Shown: positions 1-11,387, numbered from the stretch's first letter. The stretch: 64,000 nucleotides of DNA from Thereva unica (GCA_949987705.1 OX465283.1:50754953-50818952), one strand, 5' to 3'. The notes: a model not told the origin generated them from the letters alone. Made by a program: numbers and translations.

Positions 1-752
1 CGGCCTAAAAACCAATGTGCAAAAGACCAAAGTGGTCACAACGGACGGATCGAGGGCCAGTATTCACCTCGATGGAGCCTAAATCGAACAGGCTCCGATG
101 CTCAAATATTTGGGATCATTGGTTGAGGAAATGAATGTGGCATCAGCGTCCGACGTTCACAGCCGCATCGGCCAGGCAACAGCAGCCTTCGCCTCGCTCA
201 AGTGGTGCATATGGAAACGAACAAATACTTCCATTAAAACAAAAGTACGCCTAAATCGAACGTTGATCCTTCCGATTCTTCTTTATGGACCTGAAATGTG
301 GACACTGCTCAAACCGGACGTTAAGAAGCTATAAGTCTTCCAAATGCGATGCTTGAGGCAGATCCTCGGTGTCTCACTCCACGATCGCCTTCGAAACAAT
401 TAGACAAAGATGTAATCATCAGACACTGATCGAAGAAGAAATGCAAAAACGTCGACTAAGGTGGTTTGGATATGTTTGCCATGGATGATAACCGCTTGCC
501 ACGTAAACTTCTCTGGCGAGACCGTCCCGCAGGCTGGAGAATCCACCGAAGGCATTGGCACCGAAGAAAACCTGGCTAAAGAATATCAAGGGTGACCTAA
601 ATAATCAACGACTGTCAGTTACGGAGGCTCGAGACATCGCCAAAAACCGGCAAGAATGGAAACGAATCGTGAAAGAGTTCGAGACCCAGCGGCATCGACA
701 GCAGCGTAACCGTTGCGGGGACGTCCGGCTCGGACCGCCAGCTAACGGATCA
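1..752 (+). pseudogene. LINE family A (RTE-like), reverse transcriptase C-terminal remnant
   Basis: Remnant of a non-LTR retrotransposon, entering from the left window edge. Translation gives the RT thumb and downstream region: KYLGSLVEE, then SRIGQA, LPILLYGPEMWTLLKPDVKKL, a frame change, RLRWFGYV, MDDNRLPRKLLWRD and ARDIAKNRQEWKRIVKEFE. The catalytic palm lies upstream of the window. Several stops and frame changes show it is dead. The 3' end is a CAAGGAAGAA-type tail. A second copy lies at 16,998-18,310 on the other strand and reads the same way. The clade call (RTE-like) is inferred from the short repeat tail and this C-terminal pattern. Confidence 0.85.
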
Positions 753-755
753 AAC

Positions 756-915
756 AAGGAAGAACATAGGGTTAGGAAAAAGGACTCAGGGTTACAAAAA
801 TACAGGGTGATATTCAAAACACAAAAAACTCCTAACGTTCGGATTTCCCTCCCCTCACCCATACGATTTTTTGTTCGTTTATCCAAACCCTATTCACAGC
901 CGGCCGCTTTGTAAC
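756..915 (-). repeat. Dispersed repeat R3, copy 1
   Basis: Non-coding repeat directly abutting the family A LINE end. Read on the minus strand it starts ACAAAGCGGCCGGCTG, passes GATAAACGAACAAAAAATCG and ends near CCCTGTATTTTTGTAACCCT. The same landmarks recur around 18,311-18,560 and 33,134-33,560, and in part near 52,030. No coding capacity seen. Probably a non-autonomous DNA element of unknown class. Confidence 0.6.
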
Positions 916-2770
916 TTTATACAATACACACTGTATAAAGTACTTACAATACGAACTTAATCGGAAATACAAAAACTCTCCACCATATCAAAGCAAATTC
1001 TATTAAATTCTGTAGCAAAAAAAAAAACTATTTGCACGATAATAAACTGCCAATAGTGAATTATTAAAAGCATGAAAAGTTTAATGACACCATTACTTGA
1101 CTGTTAGCACCAAATCCATCGATCTATTAATTTCCGTTCGTCAACTTTGCCAACTCATGTAGGGGGATGTGCTCCAGTAGTGCCCCAGAAGCCAGAGGAG
1201 CTAAGTGCTTGCTAAGCCATAAAATGCAACCGACTAGGGACTAGAGAGGGTCCAATCCATGTGAAATGAGATCAATTATGATATTAATGAATTTCGACAC
1301 GCAGGAGCCCTGTACTGAGGGTGAATGAAAATGTCTGCAGAGGGGGCTGATATCGCCCAACCACCCCCAATACCGGAGTCTCCAGCAATTTAGGCCATAG
1401 AGCGCCGATTCCTTGCTCTCTCCTCCTTTCTATTTTTTTAAGGCAATCTATCGTGATTGACACTGATTAAGAGGTTCCCTGATAAATTCCATATTGTGTG
1501 CGGGCATTAATTAGAATCCATTATTCTTGCGGTAGACCAGGTAACGACAAAAGAACACCGTCATAAGAGCTCCGTAAAACTAATTTTGTTAATGACGCTA
1601 CAGAAACGTTACATAGTGAAGTTCCTATCTGATGCCCATCCGTTAGCGGATGTTAATGTCATTTCTCCTAATGCATTATAAGTAGGTGCATTAGGAGCTT
1701 CGGTGATAGGCGCTAATTCATTAATTTGAAAGCTTTCTCGTAATTGGGTACTCCTTCCTTTTATATATGCTTGAGGCCTGTCCGGCAGGACTCACACATT
1801 TTTGTCCACTAAAGGATACTGGGATTTTACGCATAGAATTGGACTTTTTCAGAGTTCTCAATTTTGTTGATGGGGCATTTATATCATAAATGCTTGCTTG
1901 ATCCTTAGATAGTCCTTAAAGAAAATGGGTGACGACGACAGGGGCCTTGGTGTAGCAGCAATGATATAGAGAGAATGTCGAGACTAACTTTGTGCGTGTT
2001 ACTTGTATTTTCTTTTTGGATAGGGATGTTGGACTCATTAAAGGAAATGACTTTTGCTCCCCCACCCCCGCAAAAACAAAATATAATTTTATATACTTTT
2101 ACTTTTCCTAATGTTTGAAACGTGATAAGACCAAGACAAAAATTTTCATAGGATGGCCTTAGAGAGTTTTCGGGCTTAATACTAAAGACAGATATTTTAT
2201 GAGCTCTTTTTTTGGCATTAAAGATTTTGATATAAAGTGTGAAATATGAATACAGGAGTTCTGGTTGTGTGAAAGTATTTCATGTAGGATTTTAACTGCT
2301 TTCAAATGAGGGGTTCTAATTATAGCCTTGTGGTTTAAACATACAATAAAACAAATCACGAATAAGATTCTGCTTCTCAAGATTACTTTTTTTTAATGTT
2401 AAAAGGACTCGTATTTTGGACTAGGAAATAAAAAATGATACTGAAAGCTAGGCCTAGGCTTATAATGCGATTTTATGGTTTCCTGGCAGTAGTAGATTGC
2501 ACTAAAATCCTGCGTAATGAGAGTTTTATGACCCTGAATATTGCCCTGAAAAGGAAAATTTCCGTGTCTATTACGAACTTTCAAAGAGCAGCCAGTAGCT
2601 CAATGTCATGATAATCATTAATCTCAGAACATTTACTATATCTTATTTTGAGGAGAATAGTACTGTATTCTGAGTTTTCTGATTGCGCTCGCATATTTTG
2701 TTTTAAATGACGTTTTTCAATCTTTGAAAAAGTTGTTTTGTCCCTAAATGAGTGATCATATTAGACGTGC
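916..2770. other. Gene-free stretch; one short foldback
   Basis: No coding region recognised. A compact imperfect foldback lies near 1,644-1,727: an 11-bp perfect stem, CTCCTAATGCA against TGCATTAGGAG, flanked by TTAGCG and CGCTAA. The GC-richer part at 1,140-1,430 shows no family I recognise. Confidence 0.5.
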
Positions 2771-2774
2771 ATTA

Positions 2775-3110
2775 ATTTCAACGGCCCGCTGTCTGTCTGT
2801 CGGGACAAGTGGCAACGTTTGCCCGAAATCTATGCCAATAAAACAGTTGCTCCCCAAAATAATTGGTGTTTACTTCTGAAATCTTGCATTGCTCTGTTAA
2901 CGCCTACAATAGGTACTTTATGTGCCATGGTACATTCATCCCAGGACCAGACAACCCTCATATAGTCTTGTAAAACTTGAGCTTTGTTCGAGCGGTATCT
3001 TAGAATGAGCTTTTTCTCCTCATGTCAGTAAAGTTGCCTTTTTATCTGCACGCATTTTGAGTTTTGAAGTCATGACAGTGCCTCCTGGTGGACGATGTAA
3101 AAAACGTGAC
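2775..3110 (-). pseudogene. Helitron helicase fragment (Walker B region)
   Basis: Minus-strand translation shows blocks of the Pif1-like helicase of Helitron rolling-circle transposons. These are a KAHSKIPLEQS-like segment, then WDECTMAHK (Walker B) followed by VNRAMQDFRSKHQLFWGATVLLA. After a frame change comes DFGQTLPLVPTDRQ, matching the usual DFRQTLPV motif. Order and spacing fit the family. Frame changes and the missing Rep domain make it a pseudogene. It belongs with the Helitron 5'-type sequence that ends near 3,588 on the same strand. Confidence 0.75.
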
Positions 3111-3588
3111 ACTCTTTACCTATATTCTTGTTTTATTAACACTGGAACTTTTGGCTAGCGCCCCATATACTGGCTGACGCAATTAAAACTTTACATTTAA
3201 AATTATTTTTTACTTTTTAGTTCATTTTAAACTAAAAGTATATATTTTTTATTTTCTGCTTTTTAGTTTATTATATGTCTTCCGCGATTTTGTAGTGACC
3301 ACCATATTATATCTAAAATTACGTCACATAGCTTACTATAGTATACTCGTCATACACTTTCTTTTGGTACCTATACCGAAAGCGTTGAAAAGAAAAAGGT
3401 AAATCACAATTTTGTGTTTGCCGCCATTTTGAATTTGGAATGACGCACACAGCTAATAGCATTCTAGTTGTTATATCTTTCCATACCGAGTGGGTTGTAA
3501 AGAAAAAGGTAGTCAATTTATGAACTTATAAAAACACAATTATATTTTGAAATCCCAGCCAGGCACGTTTTATATTTATATAGATAGA
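3111..3588 (-). mobile_element. Helitron 5' part with 'cgccat' tandem units
   Basis: On the minus strand the segment begins TCTATCTATATAAATATAAA after an A, a typical Helitron 5' start. It then carries diverged tandem units of the CATTTGATACC / GTGGGTTGTAAAGAAAAAGG / CCGCCATTTTG type and leads into the helicase fragment at 2,775-3,110. The 5' end is the best-defined boundary. No hairpin-CTRR 3' end was found further left. Confidence 0.55.
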
Positions 3589-4215
3589 TTGGAATGATGC
3601 CAATCAGGTAACAGTATTCTACTTGTCATATTCTTTCGTTTGATACCTCTATCGAGTGGGTTGTAATGAAAAAGTTAATCCGCCATATTGTGTTGGTCGC
3701 CATTTTGAATTTGGAATGACACCAAATAGGTAATTGTACTGTACTTATCATCCCCTTTCATTTGACACCCATCTCGGGGTTCGGAAGGTGGAATTGCGAA
3801 ATTCGGCCGCCATCTTGGAACCGCCATCTTGATTTTTTCACAAAATGGCCAGATTGCATTGTCATACGAACTATACATATGAGCAAAATTTCAAGTTGAT
3901 TGGTTATATGGAAGTGGGTCAAAGTCGTTTTGCAAGATTTGTCTAAATACATACATACATGCATACATACAGATGAAGCTAATACAAAGGATATACAAAC
4001 AGCCTCAAACATGCTCGCAAAAATATTGAATCTTCCCGTGAAAGTCCCATGGCAATCGGATTAGCCGTTTCCGAGATTATCCCGGTCATACAGACATACA
4101 GACATGCAGACAGACAAAAATTTAAAAAATGCGTGATTTTGTTTTAATATGATGTAAATAACCATATGAACTTAGAAACACACAATTATTTTGAAATCAC
4201 AGACAGACACTTCAA
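3589..4215 (-). mobile_element. Second Helitron-type 5' segment, minus orientation
   Basis: Repeats the order of the previous segment. There is an AATTGTGT block, then GTCTGTCTGCATGTCTGTATG with a GGGATAATCTCGGAAACGG block, a CATGTATGTATGTA microsatellite, and CGCCAT-rich tandem units that run to about 3,600. Such a leader is typical of insect Helitron 5' regions. No coding part is left. It lies head to head with the plus-strand Helitron starting at 4,225. Confidence 0.45.
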
Positions 4216-4574
4216 TTATCTACATCTATCTTCTTCTATACATATAAAAATTTCGTGTCACAGTGTTTGTCACCGAACTCCTCCGAAACGGGTTGTCCGA
4301 TTTTAATGAAATTTTTTGTGTATATTTTGTAGGTCTGAGAATAGGTCGTAGGCTATTTTTTATACCTTTAACCAAAAGAAACAGCTGAAAAATCTAAAAA
4401 ATTGGTAATTTTAAGAATTTTCACTTCATTTTAGTTTCAATAGCTTCATGGCTTACCTATTGTTCGACAGATTCGTAAATGTAAAATTGTAAATTGAATC
4501 ATTCCATTTATTGAAAATTTCAAATTTACGCAACTATCAAACAATAGGTAGGCCATGACGCTATTGAAACTAAA

Positions 4575-5345
4575 CTGAAATACAATAACAATACTCAATA
4601 TACGTGGTGACCGTCTCAAAAGGACGAAATACCACTTTCTTCATAACCCCCTCAACATGGGTATTAAATAAAAGGGTATGATAAGTAGAATACAATAAAC
4701 AATGTAGTATACTAAACATAGCGCTAGATCCATGGCGGCCGTCTCTTCGTCTTACCACTTTCTTCACAAAAACCCCGACATGGGTATCAAATGAAAAGGT
4801 ATGATAAGCAGAATACAATAAGTAATATAGTATACTCAATTTACCGTTAGATCCATGGCGGCTATCTCCAGATGGCGGATTACCACTTTCTTCACAATTC
4901 CCTCGACATGGGTATCAAGTGAAAGAGTATGATAAGTAGAATCCAATAAGCAATATAGTATACTCAATAGACGGGTTTAGATTCATAATTTGAACCGATA
5001 CCTAAACAGCTGGACTGATTTTTACAAGCTTATGAACTTCGTCCCTGTGAGAAATCTTGCGATCGATTTTTCGACTTCTTCCCGATATCCGGTGATGCTC
5101 AAATTAGGCACACAAATTTGGTTCTAAAGGCAATACAATAATTTTATTCAATTTTATGGTACATCCAATATGGCGGCCACTATATAATGGCGGATTACCT
5201 TTTTCTTTACAATCTCCCGACATTGGTTTCAAATGAAAGAGTGTGACGAGTAGAATTCAGTAAGCTATGTGGCGTCATTTTAAATCCAATATGGCGGCTC
5301 CACAAAATGGCGCATTACCTTTTTCTGTACCTCCTCGATATAGGT
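4575..5345 (+). repeat. Minisatellite array inside the Helitron
   Basis: Diverged tandem units of roughly 110-130 bp. Each carries GGGTATCAAATGAAA, GATAAGTAGAATACAATAAG, ATAGTATACTCAAT, a CCATGGCGGC-type core and TTACCACTTTCTTCAC. The same units form the large array at 41,470-43,180 and, inverted, the blocks at 3,111-4,000. The recurring position next to Helitron ends and helicase suggests the array is a resident part of this Helitron family. Confidence 0.75.
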
Positions 5346-5388
5346 GTCATTATTTTCAGTTGAACGTCGCAGCATGATAAATACCGAA

Positions 5389-6071
5389 TCATGCTGCGAA
5401 ACATCAATCTACCAAGACTTTGCAATGGCACCAGATTGTCTGTGAAAAAGCTAATGAACAATGTGATCGAAGCTACCATTATCAAGGGAAAGTACCAAGG
5501 CGAAGATGTTTTTATTCTGAGAATTTCAATGAGTATGAATGATTGGACCCACAAGCCGTGTCGGCTGCAACGTAGAAATGCCGTCGCCAGAATGATCGAT
5601 ACTGACCCGAAATTTCGATGACGGATTAAGCTCATTTTACACTCTCTGCGGGTGTCAATAACCAAAACTGTGAAATTTCGGAAACAGAGAAACACGTCAA
5701 TCACGAAAAACCACTGCACGACAAGGAAGTCACTGCCTGGGCCGGAGTGGGCTCAAAAACCACCATCGGACCATTTTTCTTCAAAGTTCGAGAAATCACG
5801 GGGCGTCGTCGCACGCTATCGTTGGGTGTTAGTGCACTTTGTGCGTCCGAAAACACGTAAAAAAGGTCAGGCGTATCTATTTTCAGCAACACGGCGCCAA
5901 TTTACATATTTTATTGGGGAAGTTTTTGTGACAATGGGGCCGCAGTATCATGAAATTTGGAAACCACTGACCCATGCAAAAGACGGCAAAACTAAAAACG
6001 GCACTGCAATGAACTCAAAACAATTCAAAAATTTAATTCATAATGCTATTACAATTACCATTGAACTGTAA
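5389..6071 (+). pseudogene. Helitron helicase C-terminal end, interrupted
   Basis: Translation from 5,389 gives MLRNINLPRLCNGTRLSVKK, then LMNNVIEATI and GEDVFILRI. This is the LRN-N-P-LCNGTRL block and following region near the C terminus of Helitron Pif1-like helicases. The reading changes character after about 5,540, where mariner-like sequence begins. Helitron coding resumes near 5,960 with KPLTHAKDGKTKN, matching the family's last residues, and reaches a stop at 6,071. The expected TINKAQGQS block is missing, lost or displaced by the insertion. Confidence 0.75.
5560..5905 (+). pseudogene. Mariner/Tc3-like transposase fragment within the Helitron
   Basis: One frame from about 5,632 reads HFTLSAGVNNQNCEISETEK, then HEKPLHDKEVTAWAGVGS and TTIGPFFFKVREITG. 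This is the central catalytic block of mariner/Tc3-type (DD34D/E) transposases around the second acidic residue. The DEAHF block just before it is corrupted, and the frame breaks at an in-frame stop near 5,861. No TIRs were found, so it may have arrived as a fragment. A related copy lies at 52,600-53,240. Confidence 0.7.
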
Positions 6072-6153
6072 ATAACTGAAATTAATAATTTTGATCCAAA
6101 TTGATATCTCCTTTGTTGTTTTGTTGTATTTTTCGGTCAGTTAATTAATTTCA

Positions 6154-6182
6154 GGCAGAACTAAGTCTGCCGGGTCAACTAG
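6154..6182 (+). other. Helitron 3' terminal hairpin and CTAG end
   Basis: A 6-bp stem GGCAGA / TCTGCC with loop ACTAAG, then GGGTCAA and CTAG. This is the expected Helitron termination structure, a hairpin about 10 nt before CTRR. The base after CTAG is T, as expected for insertion into an AT dinucleotide. Confidence 0.8.
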
Positions 6183-6750
6183 TATTTATATAGATGTAGT
6201 AGATCACTAAGATAAATTCAATGTCAATTCCGCGGTAATCATTCAATCGTTCGAGTTTCTACAAAGTTGCCGTAGTTACGTACTGGTTCTATTTAACCGT
6301 TAGAAAATTCACCATGTTTAAATTAAAGGTTTTCTGTACTAAGTCAAATAATTACAATATATAGTGTCTGAACAGTGAGTCTTGTGACCCAAAATATTGC
6401 CCTGAAAAAGAAAAATACCTTCGGAAAGTTCACGAATTTTATGCAAATTAATTGTTTCCCTAATTGTATTATAATAAGATTTTATAAATTTATTCATTTA
6501 TTCAGTTTATAACAATTAATGGTCGACTGTAGAAAGTATAATTTTTTGATATCAACGCCACTTATATTTACCGCTTTAAATTAATACCAAATTAATCTCA
6601 TTTTATTTACGTTTAATAAGATCTTCGGATACACCTGGCCTTGAAACAATTTATGAGCAGACAACACGGCGGATTTGTGTAATTTACAAGTTCAGCGCCG
6701 AATAAAGTTATTCTAATTAAATCAACGATGATTTTCTGAGTAAATAAATA

Positions 6751-7220
6751 GGGGGCCTCGGTAGTCTGGGGTTAAGGCGCCTGACTGCTATCCCAGAGGT
6801 CCCGGGTTCGAATCCCGGCCAGCCCCACGGTGGTCCTTCGCCTTTTCCACTTTCCTACCTACACAATTTTTCTTTCTCTCTTCTTCCCTTTTTATATTCC
6901 TGATTCCTCCTGTCATAGCCTTCCCTAGTCCTTTCCCGTTCCACCAAGCGCATGCCATCGGTTGGTTGATGAGATTCAACTCGTTTCAGGAGGCATAACA
7001 CTCCAGCGAGTTGTTCTCGATGCCCCAAAGTCAGAGTCGCGAAATGGTTGCGAGTAGGTGGAATAAAAATACATATATCGCGACTAGGTTATGATAGTAC
7101 CTTCCGCCTCTTCTCTCTCTATCTTCCGACTAGAGCTGCTGCTCGACAATGTATACTAAAAAAATAGATTGTCGACAGTACAAAGGGACTTTCCCTAAGC
7201 CTCTAGACTGTCACAAAAAA
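6751..7220 (+). mobile_element. tRNA-derived SINE, copy 1 (near full length)
   Basis: The head (6,751-6,828) resembles a tRNA. It has a TAGTCTGGGGTTAAG A-box-like stretch, an exact B box GGTTCGAATCC (6,805-6,815) in a perfect CCGGG / CCCGG T-arm, and an anticodon-loop-like CTGCTAT. The acceptor stem pairs only partly, so this is not a functional tRNA. A roughly 380-bp body follows, ending in an A-rich tail near 7,210-7,220. Copies at 13,669-13,991 and 31,686-32,144 share head and body. RNA polymerase III transcription is inferred from the boxes; LINE machinery would supply mobility. Confidence 0.85.
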
Positions 7221-7689
7221 AATAGACTTAATTTGGGAGTGTTTCTTCACCTCGCTGAGTTAAAAGTTTACCTGGATTAATGAGATTATAAGTTTATCAT
7301 CCGAAATGTATAATAATTGTAAAAGGTGCGACATTATTAGGTTTTTTTATACTGTGAAAATTAGTTCATATAAACCAAATACATATTCCAATTCCAATAG
7401 GGGGTCCCAAGCTCGTTTGAGAAAGGAGGGGAAAATGTGCCGAACGTCTGAATGTCCATTAACACCATGTGCAAGAGAAAGAGAACATATAATGGGAACA
7501 GAATTTATAGTTGGAAATAAGTGTACAGCATTTTGAAACTATTAATGCGAGGATCTACTACCTACGGCTTAAAAGGAATTTTTTAACTGAAGTGTTATCA
7601 ACGTATGCACTGAGGAGAAATAAGAGGTGGAGAAAGACGAATTCTGCTAAAACTAAGAAACAATTTATCTGAACTGTCCACGAAACTGT

Positions 7690-8705
7690 AAACTTATATA
7701 AGATCTTCGCAGATTTTAAACAGGCATATGACTCAATATCCAGGGAAAACTCGTCGTCAATGAGTGAAAATGAAATGAAAATGCCTACAACAGACCAAAT
7801 ATTCTGCCTAAAACATTTTTTCGAGAAGTGTTAGGAGAAAAATGTAAACGTATATCAGATTTTCATAAATTTTAAACAGCCGTATGATTCAGAATCTTGG
7901 GAAAGACATATTGGCAATCTTATAGACCTTAGAAATATTAGTGAGACTAATAAAAGTAACCTTAACAGACACAATAGCTCAGGTAATGGTTCAAAACTCC
8001 TTAACTGAAGGCTTACACGTTAAACCAGGACTCAAACTGGGAGATAGTCTAGCACCGATGTTATTCAACCTAACCCTAGAGCAGCCTCAACCTTATTCAA
8101 CCTAGCATCAGAACAGCTTTAGACAGGAATGGAGTATTAATTAACAAGTCCGTGCAAATATGGGGTTACATTGAAGATCTGAACATAGTAAGTAGATCAC
8201 TATTAGGAGCAAAGGAGTGCTATATAGATCTAGATAACGCCGCTAAAAACATGGGTTTAACAATTAATCAAGACAAAACTAAAGCATTGTTGCAGACTAG
8301 ATAAGAAAAGACACGTCTAAGGATCAACTTCAAGATAGTTAGCTACAATATAGGAGGTAGCGAAGAACTTTAAATATCATGTCCTGTCCATCGTAGTATA
8401 TTTAAAGCTGTTGATTGAAATACTTTACGCAGGGAATAGAAGCTTTGATTGCCCTGTTGTATTCTGCCTTTAACTAACTCCAGCTCTAGAGAGCTCTAGG
8501 AAAACAGAGCAGTAAAGAAAATATATAAGGGAATCATAAGTAATCGGGGACAGGCCAGCAGGACGATCGAGGAAAAGATGGTTTGAAGCCGTAGAAGCAG
8601 GCGCTGCACACTTGTTGGGCGAAATTGAAGGACTCTAGCCAATAAGCGAGAATGTTGAAGGAAAAACTTAAGGAGGCCAAGGCTCGAATTAGGCTGTAGT
8701 GTCAA
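7690..8705 (+). pseudogene. LINE family B, decayed copy
   Basis: Scattered RT blocks across broken frames: FADFKQAYDSISRE (RT motif A) near 7,705, an LAPMLFNLTLE block (motif B) near 8,050, DLNIVSRSLLGAKECYIDLD and AAKNMGLTINQDKTKALLQ (following the YADD motif, itself corrupted to YIED) at 8,160-8,300, and a GRSRKRWFEAVEA / EAKARIGL-like C terminus near 8,560-8,700. The last blocks match the intact copy at 12,196-13,302. A duplicated motif A (near 7,865) suggests local duplication or a second inserted piece. Confidence 0.75.
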
Positions 8706-10420
8706 TGAACTGCACTGTCCACGAAACTACACTAAAATAATCTTAGGTGATTTAAATGTTTAGATTGGAAACAGGCAGGGTTTAAATTGCTGCAGCAATT
8801 TTAATACCGTTACTGTTGACATGAAGACCACAGAAATTTACTTTGCTTTGCTTTACAGCAATCATATTTGCAATTATTTTGCTGCAGGCTGTGAAATTTA
8901 TGTATTAAAAGTGCAATTACTATAAAAGAATCAAGATGGAAAAACATACAAAATTAATAATTTATTAAATGAAAATGAGTTATTAATAATAAGTCGACAA
9001 ACTTAAAATTTTTATTAATACATATCTAAAAATAATTGAGAAGGAATTAGAAAATAATTGGGGCATAAAAACCACATCAGATCCTTCAACCACACGTAAG
9101 AAAAAAATCAGGATCATAATGGTTTCACACATTTATTTTTATAGTGTTTAGTATCCTCTAAAAACAGCACACCTTCTTGCGCACTTTAGTTTTTCTGAAG
9201 TTAAAATATTCTAAGCCATTCTAATAATATACAGGGAACTGTTGGCTGAGGATGGAAAATTGCAATTAAATTTTCTTGTTAGCCTCGCAACTTCCTTGTG
9301 CAGGACTAAATTGTTTTTATAAATTTATCCTTGGACGGAGAATAGAGACCAAACAGCTTCCTTAGGAAACTCAAACTAAGTAAATAAAGAAACTAAAACT
9401 GGGATTTAATTGTATTTTGGAAAAACGACAGAATGAATTTTTTGTTTGGGATTCGAATATGAATTTGGTGTTGAGTTTGAATGTACACTTGAAGTGACAA
9501 CTAAAAAGGACGAAATTTGGTATGTGTCAACTGCAACATCTTATCGTGTAAAGTTGTGTACTTTTTTTAAATTAAGTTTTGTGGGGTGCTTTATTCCTTG
9601 ATAATTCGTATTTTTTAATTTCTTATATTAACCCTATCGATTTTCATTCATTCATTACAAAGGTAGTTTGTAGTCTCCCTTTACAATGCAATTTTATGGG
9701 AAATCGCCACGTTGTGCAATTTTTCGTTAATCTTAGATTATCTAGTGGTTTTGTTTTCGTAAGTTTATTTTCAAAGTGTTGCACAGCGGGAAGTAGATAA
9801 TATACTTATCTAGAACATGCTTAATCCTTTGTACGACGAAATGCACGATACAAGCACGTGCTGTTATTTATGTTAGCTGTGTTGAAGATGAATAAAATTA
9901 ATTGATTGCAAACAAAAAATAATTAAAAACTTAAGTAAAAAATTAATTTCATAGAACCTTCGCAGTCTTACTCGTACATATACCTTGCGTTTCCTTTGTT
10001 GGTCTACCCCGCAAAATCTTTACTGCTTTTCACTGCAGTTTACTCTTAAATTCATTTTTTTTGGTGTCTTATAGTGTGCAACCTCGTTTGTTTTCTCATA
10101 TACCTATAGGATAGGATAGGCAGTTACTCGAAATTTTGTTGGCTATACATTGGTTTCCTCGATTTCTCGGTGGAATGTTTCAATGAAGTAGCAATGTGCC
10201 CACAAAAAACAACTATTACTGAAATCTCTACAAAATGCAATTTCGTAGAGAATCGGAGTTAGTTTGCACATGTGCGAGATGTATTACGTCGAAGTGAAAT
10301 TAAGTTTCAAGATGATTGTAATGAGTAAGTATGTCCAGAGTGTACTTACGGTAAACAACAAAGGGTATAAATAACATCCTTTAAATCCTAAAACATCAAC
10401 AAGGCAACTTGATTTTAATA
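8706..10420. other. Gene-free AT-rich stretch
   Basis: No coding region, repeat family member or TIR element recognised on either strand. Only short chance reading frames are present. Confidence 0.5.
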
Positions 10421-11054
10421 CATGTAGATTTATGCGAGATGAATATTTACTCTTTAGGAGGAACAAAGTATTTTCCACTGTTCATAGTCGACTATTCACA
10501 TTTCTGGACCGTGTTCTTCTTAAGACACAAAAGTGAGACGACTGCAACACTAGAAGATTTTTGAGGTTAGTTGAAAATCAGTTCGACAGAATAGTTAAGG
10601 TACCATGATCAGACATCGGCACTGAAATAAAAAAACGTGACTCACAGTGAATCTTGAAGTTTTTCATAGCAATTTCAGTGCCTACACACCACGTGTGTAA
10701 GTGTAGTTATACATGCTCGAAATATGGATGACAGTTTGTTGGGCGAAGCGATCAATTACGTCAGGCTCAAGATTAATCACACTGGCATTACTTTGCACAG
10801 TAAAAGGTAAAAGTGCAGCTGATCTGTGGCTTGGAAGGAAAACAGACATTAATAAATTAAATTCCTTTGGATGCGACTGCTACCTTGGACTGAAAAACAG
10901 TTAACTAAAGGCTCATTTGTTGACGACGACATAGATTTTTCAGGCTTCAGAGTCTTTATCAAGAAAATGAACAATGTTGTAAGCTCCAGTAATGTAGTAT
11001 TTGATGATAATGAGCTACACATGTCCCCGTCTGAAACGAATGCTGAAACACTAG

Positions 11055-11384
11055 GGCCAGTTTTACACGAGCCAACAGCCAACCAACAAAAATCGACTGA
11101 AGACGAAGGGGTGGGCAGATTTGACTGGATTTCCGATTCCGAGTCAACTTTTTGACAGCTGTAGCTGTGTAGTTGTTGTTGTTTTTTTCTCTCTGGAAGA
11201 AAAGAGAGAGAAATAGTAGAAAAGAGAATTACGACTAAAAACAACAACAATAAGCAGTCTGACGTACTTGGTTGGGAAATTTGGCTGTGTGAAAGCCCAT
11301 GCGATTTTTCATCGAACTTCAAAAGGGAATGAACGATGACAGCATATTTTTGTTGGTTGGCTGTTGAGTCGTGTGAAACTGGTC
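11055..11384. mobile_element. Foldback MITE, 330 bp, TAG duplication
   Basis: TIRs of about 39 bp with four mismatches, starting GGCCAGTTTTACACGA on the left and GACCAGTTTCACACGA (reverse complement) on the right. Both arms then run CAACAGCCAACCAACAAAAA. It is flanked by TAG at 11,052-11,054 and 11,385-11,387. Inserted in the Copia linker. The 3-bp duplication and GGCC start suggest PIF/Harbinger-type mobilisation. No transposase inside. Confidence 0.8.
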
Positions 11385-11387
11385 TAG

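Larger units (their letters stand above)
4225..6182 (+). mobile_element. Helitron with both ends, internally decayed
   Basis: The 5' end is TCTATCTTCTTCTATACATA preceded by A. The 3' end has a GGCAGA / TCTGCC hairpin, a short spacer and CTAG followed by T. Both fit Helitron insertion between A and T. The interior holds a tandem array (4,575-5,345), helicase C-terminal coding sequence (5,389-5,540 and about 5,925-6,071) and an intruding mariner-like fragment. Rep and most helicase motifs are absent, so it cannot move itself. Confidence 0.75.

Noticed and set aside
3952..3975. Microsatellite CATA repeat as a notable feature
   Set aside because: Ordinary short repeat inside the Helitron leader.
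6751..6828. tRNA gene
   Set aside because: A and B boxes and T-arm are present, but the acceptor stem pairs only partly and the same sequence heads three copies of a longer SINE.
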